Of a stretch of DNA of 64,000 nt, positions 1-8,698 are shown piece after piece. Made by a program: the position numbers and the translations under genes. The stretch is from UBA7396 sp964527685 (GTDB lineage: Bacteria > Patescibacteriota > Gracilibacteria > BD1-5 > UBA6164). The stretch spans positions 31,962 through 95,961 of the forward strand of contig CAZGOC010000004.1 of the NCBI GenBank assembly GCA_964527685.1, in the 5' to 3' direction. The stretch's first letter is position 1. Each line of letters opens with the position of its first letter. The notes under the pieces are model-generated. The model had not been told where the DNA came from. It did not search any database and saw only the letters and a program-made list of their open reading frames with translations.

Positions 1-1579
1 CAAGAGAAATATATTGTAATTTTTCTAAAATTGAGATAAATTCTAAATCATCTCTAAATTCATTTTTTGTTTCATTTAAAACTTCAAATATTGATGAAAG
101 TTGTCATTTTCATCAATCGATTATAATTAAATCGGGTATATTTTTTAGTTTTTTTAGCTCTAAATACCTTCTTCTTGCTATTTCTTTATGAGATAAATAA
201 TCATTTATTTCTCAAGAATTTAGAGTTTTTATTTTGAATTTTTTATATTTTGAAGGAATCATTTTTCCTTGCTCCATTACTGATCTTGAAGCTGTTGTAT
301 GACTTCAAGAGATATGACTAATATCATTACATTCAAAAATAATATTTTTATTTAGTTGTTTGTATCATAACAAATTTAATAGGTCAAGTGAATTTTTTTG
401 AGTAAATCATTTAGTAGATAGGGAAGATATATGATTTTTATATCAAAATTCAAAAGCATTTTTATAAGCAAGGTTTAATAAATCTATTTTTTCTCATATT
501 TTTGGAATTTCTATATTTAACTTTAATTCTTTTAAAATATCATCTTCAATTTCTATTTCTTTAGGTAAAATTAGAGTGATTTTTTTTGAATTTGTTAAAT
601 AATTATTTTCTATAAAAAACCTAATACTTTCATCTAATTCAAAAAGTTTATTATCTATTTCAAAGTTATAAATTCAATTAATTTTTTGGTCTCTAACTTC
701 TATTTTTGTTAAATATAATTTGTCATATTTTTCTAAATAATTGATTATATCTTGATCTCATCAAACTAAATCTCTTATAATTTGGCTTTCTTTTAAGCTT
801 TCTATTGATAAAATATATTCTTTTGTTTTAGAGGCTTCTTCAAATTTTAATAAATTTGCTTGAGAGAGCATTTTTACTTTTAAATCTTTTAATAAATTTT
901 CAAAATCTCAAGATAAAAATTTTTTGATATTTTCAATTCATTCATCATATTTTCTCATATTTTCCTCTTTTAAAGTACAAGGTCAAGAACAAGTTCAGAT
1001 ATAGTATTCTAAAGAAGGGATTTTAGCTCAAGCTAGGGATTTTATAAATATTTTTCAATTATTATCTTTTTCAAATTTTATATTATTATCTCTGTATCAA
1101 TAAACTTTTTTTAAAATTTTTAGTATATTATTTACATAATTACTTGAAATATATGGACCGAAATAAACTCCCCCTAAATCCCCCTCAGTTGAGGGGGAAG
1201 TGAGCTTGTGAGCAGGGGGTGTTTTAATCCTTGTTTTTATAACTTTTGGAAAAATTTCATTTGTTATTTTTATATAAAGATGATTTTTGTCATCTTTCAT
1301 TAATATATTGTATTTTGGTTTATGTTTTTTGATTAAATTAGTTTCAAGTAGCAAACTTTCTACTCAATTATTTGTAATAATAGTTTTTATAGAAAAAATT
1401 TCTCAAACCATTTTTTGTTTAGCAAAATTTAGTTTTTTAGTTCAATTAAAATAAGAATTTACTCTAGAATAAAGTTTTACTGATTTTCAAATATATATAA
1501 TTTTTCAACTTTTATTTAAAAATTGGTAAATTCAAGGGAGTTTTGGAATATTTTTTAAAATATCTTTTAAATTATTCAT
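1..1579 (-). CDS. uvrC: UvrABC excinuclease subunit C (3' end outside window)
   Basis: UvrC makes the dual incision in nucleotide-excision repair with UvrA and UvrB. The gene runs off the left edge, so about 526 residues are visible; the family is about 600. The N-terminal GIY-YIG nuclease begins near residue 14 (PGIYQF, then YIGKS), FGPY follows near 140, a helical UVR-like region near 200-240, and then the start of the RNase H-like nuclease (ECNDISHISG, LIIIDGGKGQ). Glycines in several of these motifs are encoded by UGA. The start is the ATG at 1577-1579, preceded by A/T-rich sequence without a Shine-Dalgarno. Residues of about 120-138 (peptide TPPAHKLTSPSTEGDLGG) are an extra loop encoded by an inserted palindromic repeat. 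It is 4 bp from the next gene, so probably cotranscribed with it. Confidence 0.95.
1168..1221. repeat. Palindromic coding repeat inside uvrC
   Basis: A G/C-rich block in otherwise A/T-rich DNA holds two inverted pieces, CCCCCTCA/TGAGGGGG and CCCCCT/AGGGGG. It is read in frame within uvrC, replacing the short loop before FGPY. Such blocks resemble mobile palindromic elements seen in other bacteria. No coding function is inferred for the added peptide. Confidence 0.75.
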
Positions 1580-1583
1580 ATTT

Positions 1584-2282
1584 TTAACTTAAATCTATAG
1601 TTCATTTTTTTTCTTTTATTTTTTTTATTAATTCTACTTTTTCTTGACTATCATCTTTTTTATATCAATTATCTTTTATATAATCTCATACAACTCAAGA
1701 AAGTGCTTCAAGTATAGTTTCAAAGTTTTTTTCTTTAGATTGAGCATTTTTTTTAGAATTTTCTTCTTCCTCTTTTGATTTTTCTTTTTTTAATATTGTT
1801 TCTATTTTCTCTAGTTTATCATATGCTTTTGACGCAGATGGTAGTAAAAAGTTATTTTTTCATCATATTTTATGAATTATAATATCTCATTTTCATAAAA
1901 TAGTATCAATAATTCAGTCTTGAATTATTTCAAGTCATTCAATACTTTGGTATTTTACAGAAACTGAAGTTGATGAAAATAAGCTCCACTGTAGTTCAAT
2001 AACTCCATCATTTGTTATAACCCAAACATCATTATACCAATTGAAAATATCATAAATATTTTTAAAATAAATACATAAAATAAATATTTCTAAAACAAAA
2101 AATGGTATAAATGATTGGATGCTTAATGAATTATAATAAATAAAAGTTGGCAAGATAACTCAAAATATATAATTAATTAATATTTTATCAATTATTACTA
2201 TTATATGTTTATGAGCTATATCAATAACTTTTGATTCTTTAGGGACATATTTTGCAAAAAATAGTGAGTCAAATTTATTCAT
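1584..2282 (-). CDS. Membrane protein with bacterial PH-like domain
   Basis: A 232-residue protein. Residues of about 25-75 form two hydrophobic segments (ILINYIFGVILPTFIYY, FIPFFVLEIFILCIYF). After these comes a beta-rich region (WVITNDGVIELQW, VSVKYQSIEGLEI, DTILGKGDIIIHKI) resembling the bacterial PH domain found after paired membrane helices in YdbS/YdbT-like proteins. The C-terminus is a charged, lysine/glutamate-rich tail, probably cytoplasmic. It sits between uvrC and the cyclic-nucleotide-binding gene with gaps of a few bases, suggesting one minus-strand operon. The PH assignment rests on the pattern alone and the specific role is unknown. Confidence 0.6.
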
Positions 2283-2283
2283 T

Positions 2284-2679
2284 TTATTTTTTATTATTTT
2301 GAATAATTCTATTTAATATTGTTGTTTTTATGTATTCTCAATTTTTGGAATTTTTTAAAAAATTTTCAAAAAAATCATTATTTAAAACTAGAGTTTTAAT
2401 ATCAGTTTCTGCTTTTATAGTAGCTGTTCTAGGTTCATTTAAGATTAAGGCTATTTCTCAAAAAATATCTCATTCAAAGATAGTAGAAATATTTTTTTCT
2501 CATTTATAAATTCAAATTATTCAGTTTAATAATATATATGCATTAGTTGATTTTTCTCACTCTTTAATTACTATATCTCATTTTTTGAATTCTTTAGAAA
2601 TAGAATTATTTATAAAATCTTTTATTATTTCATCATTTACATCTTCAAATATATATAATTTTTTTAATATATTTAGCAT
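2284..2679 (-). CDS. Cyclic-nucleotide-binding domain protein without DNA-binding domain
   Basis: A 131-residue protein consisting almost only of a cNMP-binding beta-barrel. The fold signature is visible as GDIVIKEGEKSTNAYILLNG, then GDIFGEIALILNEPRTATIKAETD near residues 70-95, matching the phosphate-binding cassette GE(x)A(x)nRxA of the CRP/PKA family. There is no helix-turn-helix after the barrel, so it is not a CRP-type repressor or activator by itself. It may sense a cyclic nucleotide or simply be a structural domain. It is the first gene of the minus-strand uvrC group, 1 bp before the PH-domain gene. Confidence 0.8.
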
Positions 2680-2762
2680 ATTTTTTATTTATTATTAATA
2701 GTTTTATTATATATTTTTTTACAAATTTATCAATTAAAATTTTTTTATTTTTTAAAAACATT

Positions 2763-2790
2763 TTGTAAAATTAATTTTTTATGCTATATT
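2763..2790 (+). promoter_or_regulatory. Promoter of the CRISPR array leader
   Basis: TTGTAA at 2763-2768, a 16-nt spacer and TATATT at 2785-2790 point toward the first repeat at 2821. This would start a pre-crRNA about 25 nt before the array. Confidence 0.5.
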
Positions 2791-2820
2791 ATGAGAAGTA
2801 GAGATGTTATTAATTTAACA

Positions 2821-2973
2821 ACTTAAAACCAATAATAAATTTCTACTTTTGTAGATACGGCTGCAACTAGAGGACTAATAAAATTTAAAACCAATAATAA
2901 ATTTCTACTTTTGTAGATAAGCCTCGGCGTTCATTAAACTTTTAATTTAAAACCAATAATAAATTTCTACTTT
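2821..2973 (+). CRISPR. Type V-A (Cas12a)-like CRISPR mini-array, two spacers
   Basis: Repeats of 36 nt lie at 2821-2856 and 2883-2918, and a third, shortened one at 2945-2973. They end in AATTTCTACTTTTGTAGAT, the Cas12a crRNA handle with the TCTAC/GTAGA stem. Spacers are 2857-2882 and 2919-2944, both 26 nt and more G/C-rich than the genome. The third copy matches for 29 nt and then diverges just where GTAGAT should be, so it cannot form the handle stem. Transcription is left to right from the promoter at 2763. No cas12a, cas1, cas2 or cas4 gene is in the window. The HicA/HicB pair follows directly. Confidence 0.9.
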
Positions 2974-2993
2974 CTCATATGAATAACAAAAAT

Positions 2994-3021
2994 TTGACTT
3001 TATATTTTATATAAATAAACT
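2994..3021 (+). promoter_or_regulatory. Possible promoter of hicA-hicB
   Basis: TTGACT at 2994-2999, spacer 16 nt and TAAACT at 3016-3021 lie between the shortened repeat and hicA. The -10 box matches poorly, so this is tentative. Confidence 0.35.
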
Positions 3022-3051
3022 ATATGTAGCTACAAAATAATAAAAATAAGA

Positions 3052-3312
3052 ATGACTACAAAAGAAAAGTTGTTTGAGAAATTTATAGAAAATCCAATGA
3101 GTTTGAAATATAAAGATATAGAGAAGCTACTTTTGTTAAATTGATTTTTAAAAATTGATGCAAAAGGGAGTCATTTAAAGATGAAACACCATCTTTTAGA
3201 AAAAGATTTAGTTTTTCCAATTCATAATTGAGATTGTAAATGTTTTTATAAACAAATTCGAAAAGAAAAACTTTTATTTATTAAACAATTAGAAAAATGA
3301 AACATTATATAG
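3052..3312 (+). CDS. hicA: HicA-family mRNA interferase toxin
   Basis: An 86-residue protein with the HicA double-stranded-RNA-binding-like fold. Markers are YKDIEKLLLLNGF, the active-site KGSHLKMKH at about 38-46 containing the family's Gly-Ser-His, and FPIHNGDCKCFYKQ, where the family has VPxH. HicA toxins cleave mRNA and are neutralised by HicB. The frame contains three UGA glycine codons and ends at TAG. Its last 16 nt overlap the start of the next gene, typical of a translationally coupled toxin-antitoxin pair. It lies between two shortened Cas12a repeats. Start is the ATG at 3052; no Shine-Dalgarno. Confidence 0.85.
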
Positions 3313-3599
3313 AAATAAAAGGAAATAAATATTATTATACTATTACTCCAAATAGTAATAATGAAACTTCAAAAGTTGATTGTTTATGAGCAAATATTTC
3401 ACAAGATTTTCTAAATGAAGATATCCCTGCTTTATTAAATGATTTAAAGTATTTGATTATAGCAGAAGAAAAATATAAAAAAAGCTTTACTATAAGATTT
3501 AGAGCTTCTCAAGAAGAAAAAACTCAAATAGAAAAATTAGCAAAAAAAAATTGATATAAAAATATATCTTCTTTTATAAGAGATAAAGTTTTGCATTAA
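3297..3599 (+). CDS. hicB: HicB-family antitoxin
   Basis: A 100-residue partner of HicA. The N-terminal half (MKHYIEIKGNKYYYTITPNS) fits the partly degraded RNase H-like HicB fold. Residues of about 60-100 (KKSFTIRFRASQEEKTQIEKLAKKNG, then ISSFIRDKVLH; shown in two parts) look like a ribbon-helix-helix DNA-binding domain, so it should repress its own promoter. The ATG overlaps hicA by 16 nt. It ends 2 nt before a second shortened CRISPR repeat. Antitoxin role is inferred from position and the RHH tail. Confidence 0.75.
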
Positions 3600-3601
3600 A
3601 A

Positions 3602-3631
3602 TTTTAAAACCAATAATAAATTTCTACTTTT
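3602..3631 (+). repeat. Isolated shortened Cas12a-type repeat downstream of hicB
   Basis: About 30 nt match the array repeat (TTTAAAACCAATAAT followed by AAATTTCTACTTTT) and then diverge at the same place as the third repeat at 2945-2973, again losing GTAGAT. The promoter of the M23 gene starts 3 nt later. The hicAB pair is thus bracketed by two copies of the same defective repeat. Confidence 0.85.
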
Positions 3632-3633
3632 AT

Positions 3634-3662
3634 TTGCATATTTTAATTACATATGATATAAT
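3634..3662 (+). promoter_or_regulatory. Promoter of the M23 peptidase gene
   Basis: TTGCAT at 3634-3639, a 17-nt spacer and a perfect TATAAT at 3657-3662, 30 nt before the ATG at 3692. It abuts the shortened CRISPR repeat. Confidence 0.65.
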
Positions 3663-3691
3663 ATTTATATTAATATTTTAACTTTAAAAGT

Positions 3692-4564
3692 ATGTACCCA
3701 CTAAAAATAAAAGAAAAATATGACCCTAAAAATCTAGCTAATTTATCACATAGATTTTCTGTCCCTTATATGTGAAACTATATCCCTTGAAATATGGATG
3801 AATATAGTTGAAGTCATTTAGCTGTTGATATAGTTCCTGAAACTAACTGACAAGAAGTATTTACTCCTATTGATGGTGAAGTTTTTAAAACTTGAGAAGA
3901 TGGGGCTTTATGAAAATTTATAGTTATAAAACACTCATTGGTTCCTGAACCAACTGATTTTTCTAAAAAAACTAATTTATATAGTTGTTATGAACACTTA
4001 AGTGATGTAAAAATAAAAACTTGAGATAAAGTAAAAGCTTGAGACCTTATTTGAAATACTTGAAATACTTGAAATAGTTTTTGAGAACATTTACATTTTC
4101 AAATAGATAGGGAAGAAGCACCTTTTAAACCTTATTGGCCATATTCTTGAACTGATGTTAAAAATGCTTGAATTTCATTTTCTGAGTGAGTAAATCAAAA
4201 ACTTTGATATGAAAATGCTTTAAAATACACTATTAATCCACTTGTTTATCTTGATAAATTAGATGAATATAAAAATGTAATTGTAGAAAATAATGAAACT
4301 CCAAAAGAAGTTGTAAATAAAGTTGAAGAAAAAATACTTGTTGAAATTCCAAAAAAAATTCCTTTAACTTGAAATGTAGTTAAACCTCAAGAAGTAGCTT
4401 CTAGTTGAGATAATACCTATACTCCCAAAAAAGAAGTTGAAAATATAATTCCAACTTGAAATAATATCATAAAAGAAGAAAAATTAGATATTATTAGTGA
4501 TGTAAAATGAAGTAATATTATTTCAAATCCACTTTTAGAAGAATTAAAAAAAAAAGATTTATAG
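3692..4564 (+). CDS. M23-family peptidoglycan endopeptidase
   Basis: A 290-residue protein whose LytM/M23 zinc-peptidase motifs are intact: SHLAVDI (HxxxD) near 33-39, GHTG-type glycines encoded by UGA, and the HxH motif EHLHFQI near 135. Such enzymes cut peptide cross-links in the cell wall. The C-terminal third (about 200-290) is a lysine/threonine-rich linker. The frame ends at TAG directly after a run of ten A (4546-4555). Reading -1 from that run continues without interruption into an SLH-domain tail ending at 5070, so the full product may be a 459-residue M23-SLH fusion. No N-terminal signal peptide is evident, which is odd for a wall enzyme. Confidence 0.85.
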
Positions 4565-5070
4565 ATCTTAAATCAAATGACAAAAATCTTGAATTTATAG
4601 ATTATTTAGTATCAAAAAATATAATTACTTGATTTCCTGATAATACTTTTAGACCAAACCTTTGAATTACAAGAGCAGAATTTTTAAAAATTATATTTCT
4701 TGCTTCAAATACAAAACTATCTACTGATACAACTAAAAGATTTGTTGATATAAAAGTTTGATGGCAAAATATTTATGTAAATACTTGAGTAGATTTAAAT
4801 ATTATAACAAGTAAAAATAAATACTTTTATCCAAATTGAAATATTTCAAGAGTTGAAGCATTAAAAATTATTATAAAAATATTTATTTGAGAGATAAATG
4901 ATATTTATTCAAACAATTTTAAAGATGTAAAAAACTCAGACTGGTTTGCTTGATATGTTGAATATGCAGTAAAAAATAATTTTTTTGAAATTAATAATAA
5001 TTATTATTTACCAAATAAACCACTCACTAGAATTGAGCTTATAAAAATATTAAAGTTTTTTATAAAATAG
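4565..5070 (+). CDS. SLH-domain tail of the M23 protein, reachable by -1 frameshift
   Basis: This frame is open from 4516 to the TAG at 5068-5070 but has no usable ATG, so it is probably expressed only as a fusion with the upstream M23 frame through the ten-A run at 4546-4555. It encodes two S-layer-homology repeats: YLVSKNIITGFPDNTFRPN with ITRAEFLKII, and KYFYPNGNISRVEALKII, followed by FKDVKNSDWFAGYVEYAVKN. SLH repeats tether proteins to cell-wall polymers, which fits the peptidase. Alternatives are phase variation by slippage in the A run, programmed frameshifting, or a sequencing error in the homopolymer. Confidence 0.75.
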
Positions 5071-5071
5071 G

Positions 5072-5098
5072 AAAAAGCCCCATATGTGGGGCTTTTTT
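5072..5098 (+). terminator. Rho-independent terminator after M23-SLH
   Basis: AAAAAGCCCC-ATATGT-GGGGCTTTTTT, a G/C stem followed by T, 2 nt after the SLH stop. It supports 5070 as the real gene end. Confidence 0.9.
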
Positions 5099-5175
5099 GG
5101 GGGCTCAAACCGGTAAGTTTGAGATATCTACTAAAAGATATATTTACGGTAATAAAAATACTTTTAGTGAAAATG

Positions 5176-5314
5176 TCGACGTGAAGAGACTTGAACTCCT
5201 AACCTATCTTTGTTAAATTTTTTAAATTGTCAAAGGGACAATACCTTGTAGGGAAAAACCTTACTTTTGGTAAAAATATTAACAAAAATTGCTCTACCAT
5301 TGAGCTACACATCA
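5176..5314 (-). tRNA. tRNA with ~66-nt insertion in the anticodon loop (possibly Asn-GUU)
   Basis: On the minus strand the acceptor TGATGTG pairs with CACGTCG, the D arm is GCTC-AATGGTA-GAGC, and the T arm is AGGAG-TTCAAGT-CTCTT with the invariant TTCRANY. The distance between the two halves is too long: 139 nt in all, against about 73 when the anticodon-loop insert is removed. The halves end in TTTTTGTTAA and begin TTAACAAAGAT, which pair with each other, so the insert sits on an extended anticodon stem. It contains a TTGTC/GACAA hairpin. The anticodon GUU is a best guess because loop spacing is one base off. CCA is not encoded. Confidence 0.7.
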
Positions 5315-5377
5315 ATGTATGTAGTGTTTTTCTAATATATACAAAAAAAATATTTGTCAAACTTTTTTTTTTAATTT

Positions 5378-5404
5378 TTGATATTTTTATATTATTTATA
5401 TAAT
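5378..5404 (+). promoter_or_regulatory. Promoter of polA
   Basis: TTGATA at 5378-5383, 15-nt spacer, TATAAT at 5399-5404, 39 nt before the polA ATG. Confidence 0.65.
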
Positions 5405-5442
5405 AATTTAAAGTTAAAATATATTTTTATTTAAAATAAAAG

Positions 5443-6900
5443 ATGGCAAAATTTTATGATACATTACTTTGAGAATATATAAAAAATCCTTGAGTTAAAG
5501 GGCTTTCTTTAGATGATATTGCAAATAAAGATTTTGATTATGGTATGATTTCTTATGATGAGATAACTCATAAAAATGAAAAAAACTTTAGTGAAGTTGA
5601 TTTAATTACTGCATCAAAATATTCAGCAGAAGATGTTTATATTACTAATTTAATTTATCAAAAACAAGTAAATGAAGGTGTTATAGAAAACAATATACTA
5701 AAAGATATTGAAAATCCATTAATTGAAGTTTTGAGAGATATTGAGATTTCTTGAGTTAAAATAGACCAAAATAAATTAAAACAAATAGGAGTTTATTTAG
5801 AAAAAGAAATAATAAATCAAGAAAAAATTATTTTTGATATAGCTTGAGTAGAGTTTAATTTAAAATCACCAAAACAAGTTTGAGAAATACTTTTTGATAA
5901 ATTACAATTGCCACATGGGAAAAAAACAAAAACTTGATATAGTGTAGATAGTGAAGTTTTAGAATATTTAGCTTTTGAGCACCCAATAGCAAAACATATA
6001 GTTTTATATAGGTGATATTTTAAATTATTGTCTACTTATGTTGAATGACTTTTAAAATTAGTTGATAAAGATACAAAAAAAATTCATACTTCATATAATC
6101 AAGCCGTAACAACAACTTGAAGATTGTCATCTACTTCACCAAATTTACAAAATATTCCAACTTGAAAAGATGTTTATTGAAGTATTAGAGATGCATTTAT
6201 ACCTTATAAAGAAAATGATTTAATAGTTTCTTTTGACTACTCTCAAATAGAAGTTAGATTACTTGCAATTATGTCTTGAGATGAAAACTTGATTTGAAGT
6301 TTTTTACAAGACCTTGATATACACAAAATTACTTGAAGTTTTTTGTTTTGAAAAGACGATATAACTTCAGAGGAAAGAAAAATAGCAAAAGCTGTAAATT
6401 TTTGAGTTATTTATTGAATAAGTCCATTTTGATTATCAAAAATGATTTGAATATCTCAAAAACAAGCAAAAGAATATATTGATAAATTTTATGAAAAATA
6501 TCCAAAAGTAAGAGATTTTTTTTCAAAAACTATAGAATTTTGTGAAAAAAATTTATATGTTGAAACTATGTTTTGAAGAAAAAGATTTATTGATTGAATA
6601 AATGATAGAAATGCAATTATCAAAAAAGCAAAAGAAAGAGAAGCTATAAATATGCCTATTCAATGAACTTCAGCAGATATTATAAAAATTGCAATGATAA
6701 AAGTACACAATTTTTTAAAAACAAATAAATTAAAATCTTGCATAATTATGCAAGTACATGATGAACTTGTTTTTAATGTAGTAGAAAGTGAATTTGATAT
6801 AATAAAAAAAGAAATTCCTTTAATTATGGAAAATATAATTGTTTCTAAAGTAAAATTAAAAGTTGATATGTGATTTTGACAAAATTGGGGAGAAGTTTAA
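5443..6900 (+). CDS. polA: DNA polymerase I, short form lacking the 5' nuclease domain
   Basis: A 485-residue family A polymerase; full-length PolA is about 900. The N-terminus starts near the end of the 3'-5' exonuclease-like domain (SAEDVYITNLIYQ near 68), so both the 5' nuclease and most of the proofreading domain are absent. An in-frame TAA 4-6 nt before the ATG rules out a longer start. The palm and fingers are complete: motif A SFDYSQIEVR near 265, motif B RKIAKAVNFGVIYG near 312, motif C QVHDELVF near 437. It should fill repair gaps, while RNA-primer removal must come from another nuclease. Divergent from the tRNA; promoter at 5378. Confidence 0.95.
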
Positions 6901-6906
6901 TTTTTA

Positions 6907-7839
6907 TTAAAAATAAATTTCACTTCAATTTTTTTTCATTTTTAAGTTTTTAATCTCTTTAATAGTTTTGTTATTTTTTCAATTAATAAACTTTAAAATT
7001 TCTCAAATATTTGCCTCACTTAATCAAATAGTTGAGTTTCAATTTGATATAAAATAAATATATCTAATAATTTCTTTTTGTAAAAAAGGACTTTTTTTAT
7101 TAAAATCTTTTATATTAAAATAATTTTTATCATCTAAAAAATCAATTACTTCTTTATCTATATGATTTTTTAGCTCATCAAAATAATTTAGTGTATTGTT
7201 TATGTTTTCCTTAAAATTTGAATTTATACTAAAAAACTCTGGGATTATTTTATTTCTTAAAAAATTTCTTGAATAAATATTTTCTTTGTTTGTTTTATCA
7301 ATTTTATATTCTAATTTATTTTCATCTAAATACTTTATAATTTCATCTTTTTTTATTTCAATTAAAGGTCTTAAAATATTTCAAGAATCTTTTTTCATAT
7401 TTATAAGTCAAGATAGCTTACTTCATCTTAGTAAATTAAAAAAGAAAGTTTCAATTTTGTCATCTAGATGATGAGCAGTTAATATTTTATCACTAGAGTG
7501 AATTTCACAAATTGCTCCAAAAAATTGATATCTTTTTTGTCTGGCAAGTTCTTCAATTGAAATAGATGGGTAGAGAGTTTTTATTTTATTTATATCTCAA
7601 ACTCAAATCTCAACTAAAAATCATAATTTTTTCCCTAATTCTTCTAAAAAAACCTCTTCTTCATCTGATTCTTCTCTCAATTTATGATTAAAATAACAAG
7701 CAACAATATTGTTTTTATAACTTGTTTTAAGTAATTCATAAAGTAAAAACATTGAATCTGGTCAAGTTGAACAAGCAAGTATTATTTTATCATCTTTTTT
7801 ATAATATTTATTTAAAAAATTTTCTAAATCTAAATTCAT
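6907..7839 (-). CDS. tilS: tRNA(Ile)-lysidine synthase
   Basis: A 310-residue PP-loop ATPase. The signature ACSTGPDSMFLL lies near residue 22-33 and the second motif HHLDDKIETFFFNLLRGS near 130. TilS converts C34 of tRNA-Ile(CAU) to lysidine so that it reads AUA, a codon very frequent in this A/T-rich genome. The start ATG at 7837-7839 is 6 nt from the stop of the RNHCP gene, so they likely form one transcript. It converges with polA with only 6 nt between stops. Confidence 0.92.
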
Positions 7840-7845
7840 ATTTGT

Positions 7846-8157
7846 TTAAAAATTATTATTTAACTTTTTTATAAAATCTAAATAATTATCATCTGGAGAG
7901 ATTTTATTTAGTATTTCTTTATTACATTTTTTGCATTTATGTTTTATCATCCATCATTTATTTTTTTTGTGATCAATTCAAACAGGTATCATTAAAGACT
8001 TGCAATTAGACAATCTATCTCAAGGAGATTTGTCATCTAAATGAAGAGAGTATAAACAATAAGGACAATGATTTCTTGCACTTCAAGTTGGGTGAATTAA
8101 GACATCTTTTTTACAATTTTCACACTTAAAAGATTCGTTTATCATTACAAAAGACAT
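7846..8157 (-). CDS. RNHCP domain protein
   Basis: A 103-residue zinc-binding protein carrying the motif that names the family: SARNHCPYCLYSLHLDD near 25-41. Four cysteine pairs (CENC, CPYC, C at 52, CKKC) suggest one or two zinc sites. The family is widespread but of unknown function, often near translation or RNA genes. It immediately precedes tilS on the same strand. Start is the ATG at 8155-8157. Confidence 0.85.
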
Positions 8158-8220
8158 TTTTTATTTTTTAGTATTAATTTTTTAAAATTTTAGAAAATTA
8201 TGAGATAAAATCAAGTTTAT

Positions 8221-8247
8221 TTGACATTTGTAAATAAAACATAAAAT
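8221..8247 (+). promoter_or_regulatory. Promoter of the small membrane protein gene
   Basis: Perfect TTGACA at 8221-8226, 15-nt spacer, TAAAAT at 8242-8247, 28 nt before the ATG at 8275. Confidence 0.6.
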
Positions 8248-8274
8248 ATTTTTTATTATTTTTAAATTATTTTA

Positions 8275-8697
8275 ATGAAAAAAAGATTATTATCATCACT
8301 TTTACATATTTTAGTTTTTGTGTCTATTGAGGTTGCATTTGTGTTTTTAGTTTTACATGAATTTCCTGAAGTTAGTTTTTTTGAAGAACTTTGAATTATT
8401 CATTTTGTTTATTGGTTGTTTATATTTATTGCTTGATATTTGAGAGATATTTTTAAAAGTTATAAAACAAAATTTTTAGCAACTTATTCACCTGTATTAT
8501 TCCATGTTTTAGGGCATTTTTATATGTGACACAAAACTATAGATTTAATTGATAAAAGCCACTCACATAATGATTTATGGCTTATAATTTCAACAATTGT
8601 TTTATGAATTTTTATATTTATTTGAGAATATTTACTTCATACAAGATATCATTGTGAAACTCATCATGATAAAGTTCATAAACATTGTAAAGACTAA
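8275..8697 (+). CDS. Four-helix membrane protein with histidine-rich tail
   Basis: A 140-residue protein with four hydrophobic stretches (about 7-27, 35-55, 68-85 and 101-120) separated by short loops. The C-terminus RYHCETHHDKVHKHCKD is rich in histidine and cysteine, and the loop KSHSHND adds more, suggesting metal binding. It is not recognised as a known family. It ends 1 nt before the converging mraY stop. Confidence 0.6.
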
Positions 8698-8698
8698 A

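Noticed and set aside
2680..3700. A Cas operon next to the CRISPR repeats
   Set aside because: The neighbouring genes are a cNMP-binding protein, HicA/HicB and an M23 peptidase; no Cas protein motif was found on either strand of the window.
5176..5314. Group I intron in the tRNA
   Set aside because: The insert is about 66 nt, far below the size of a group I core.
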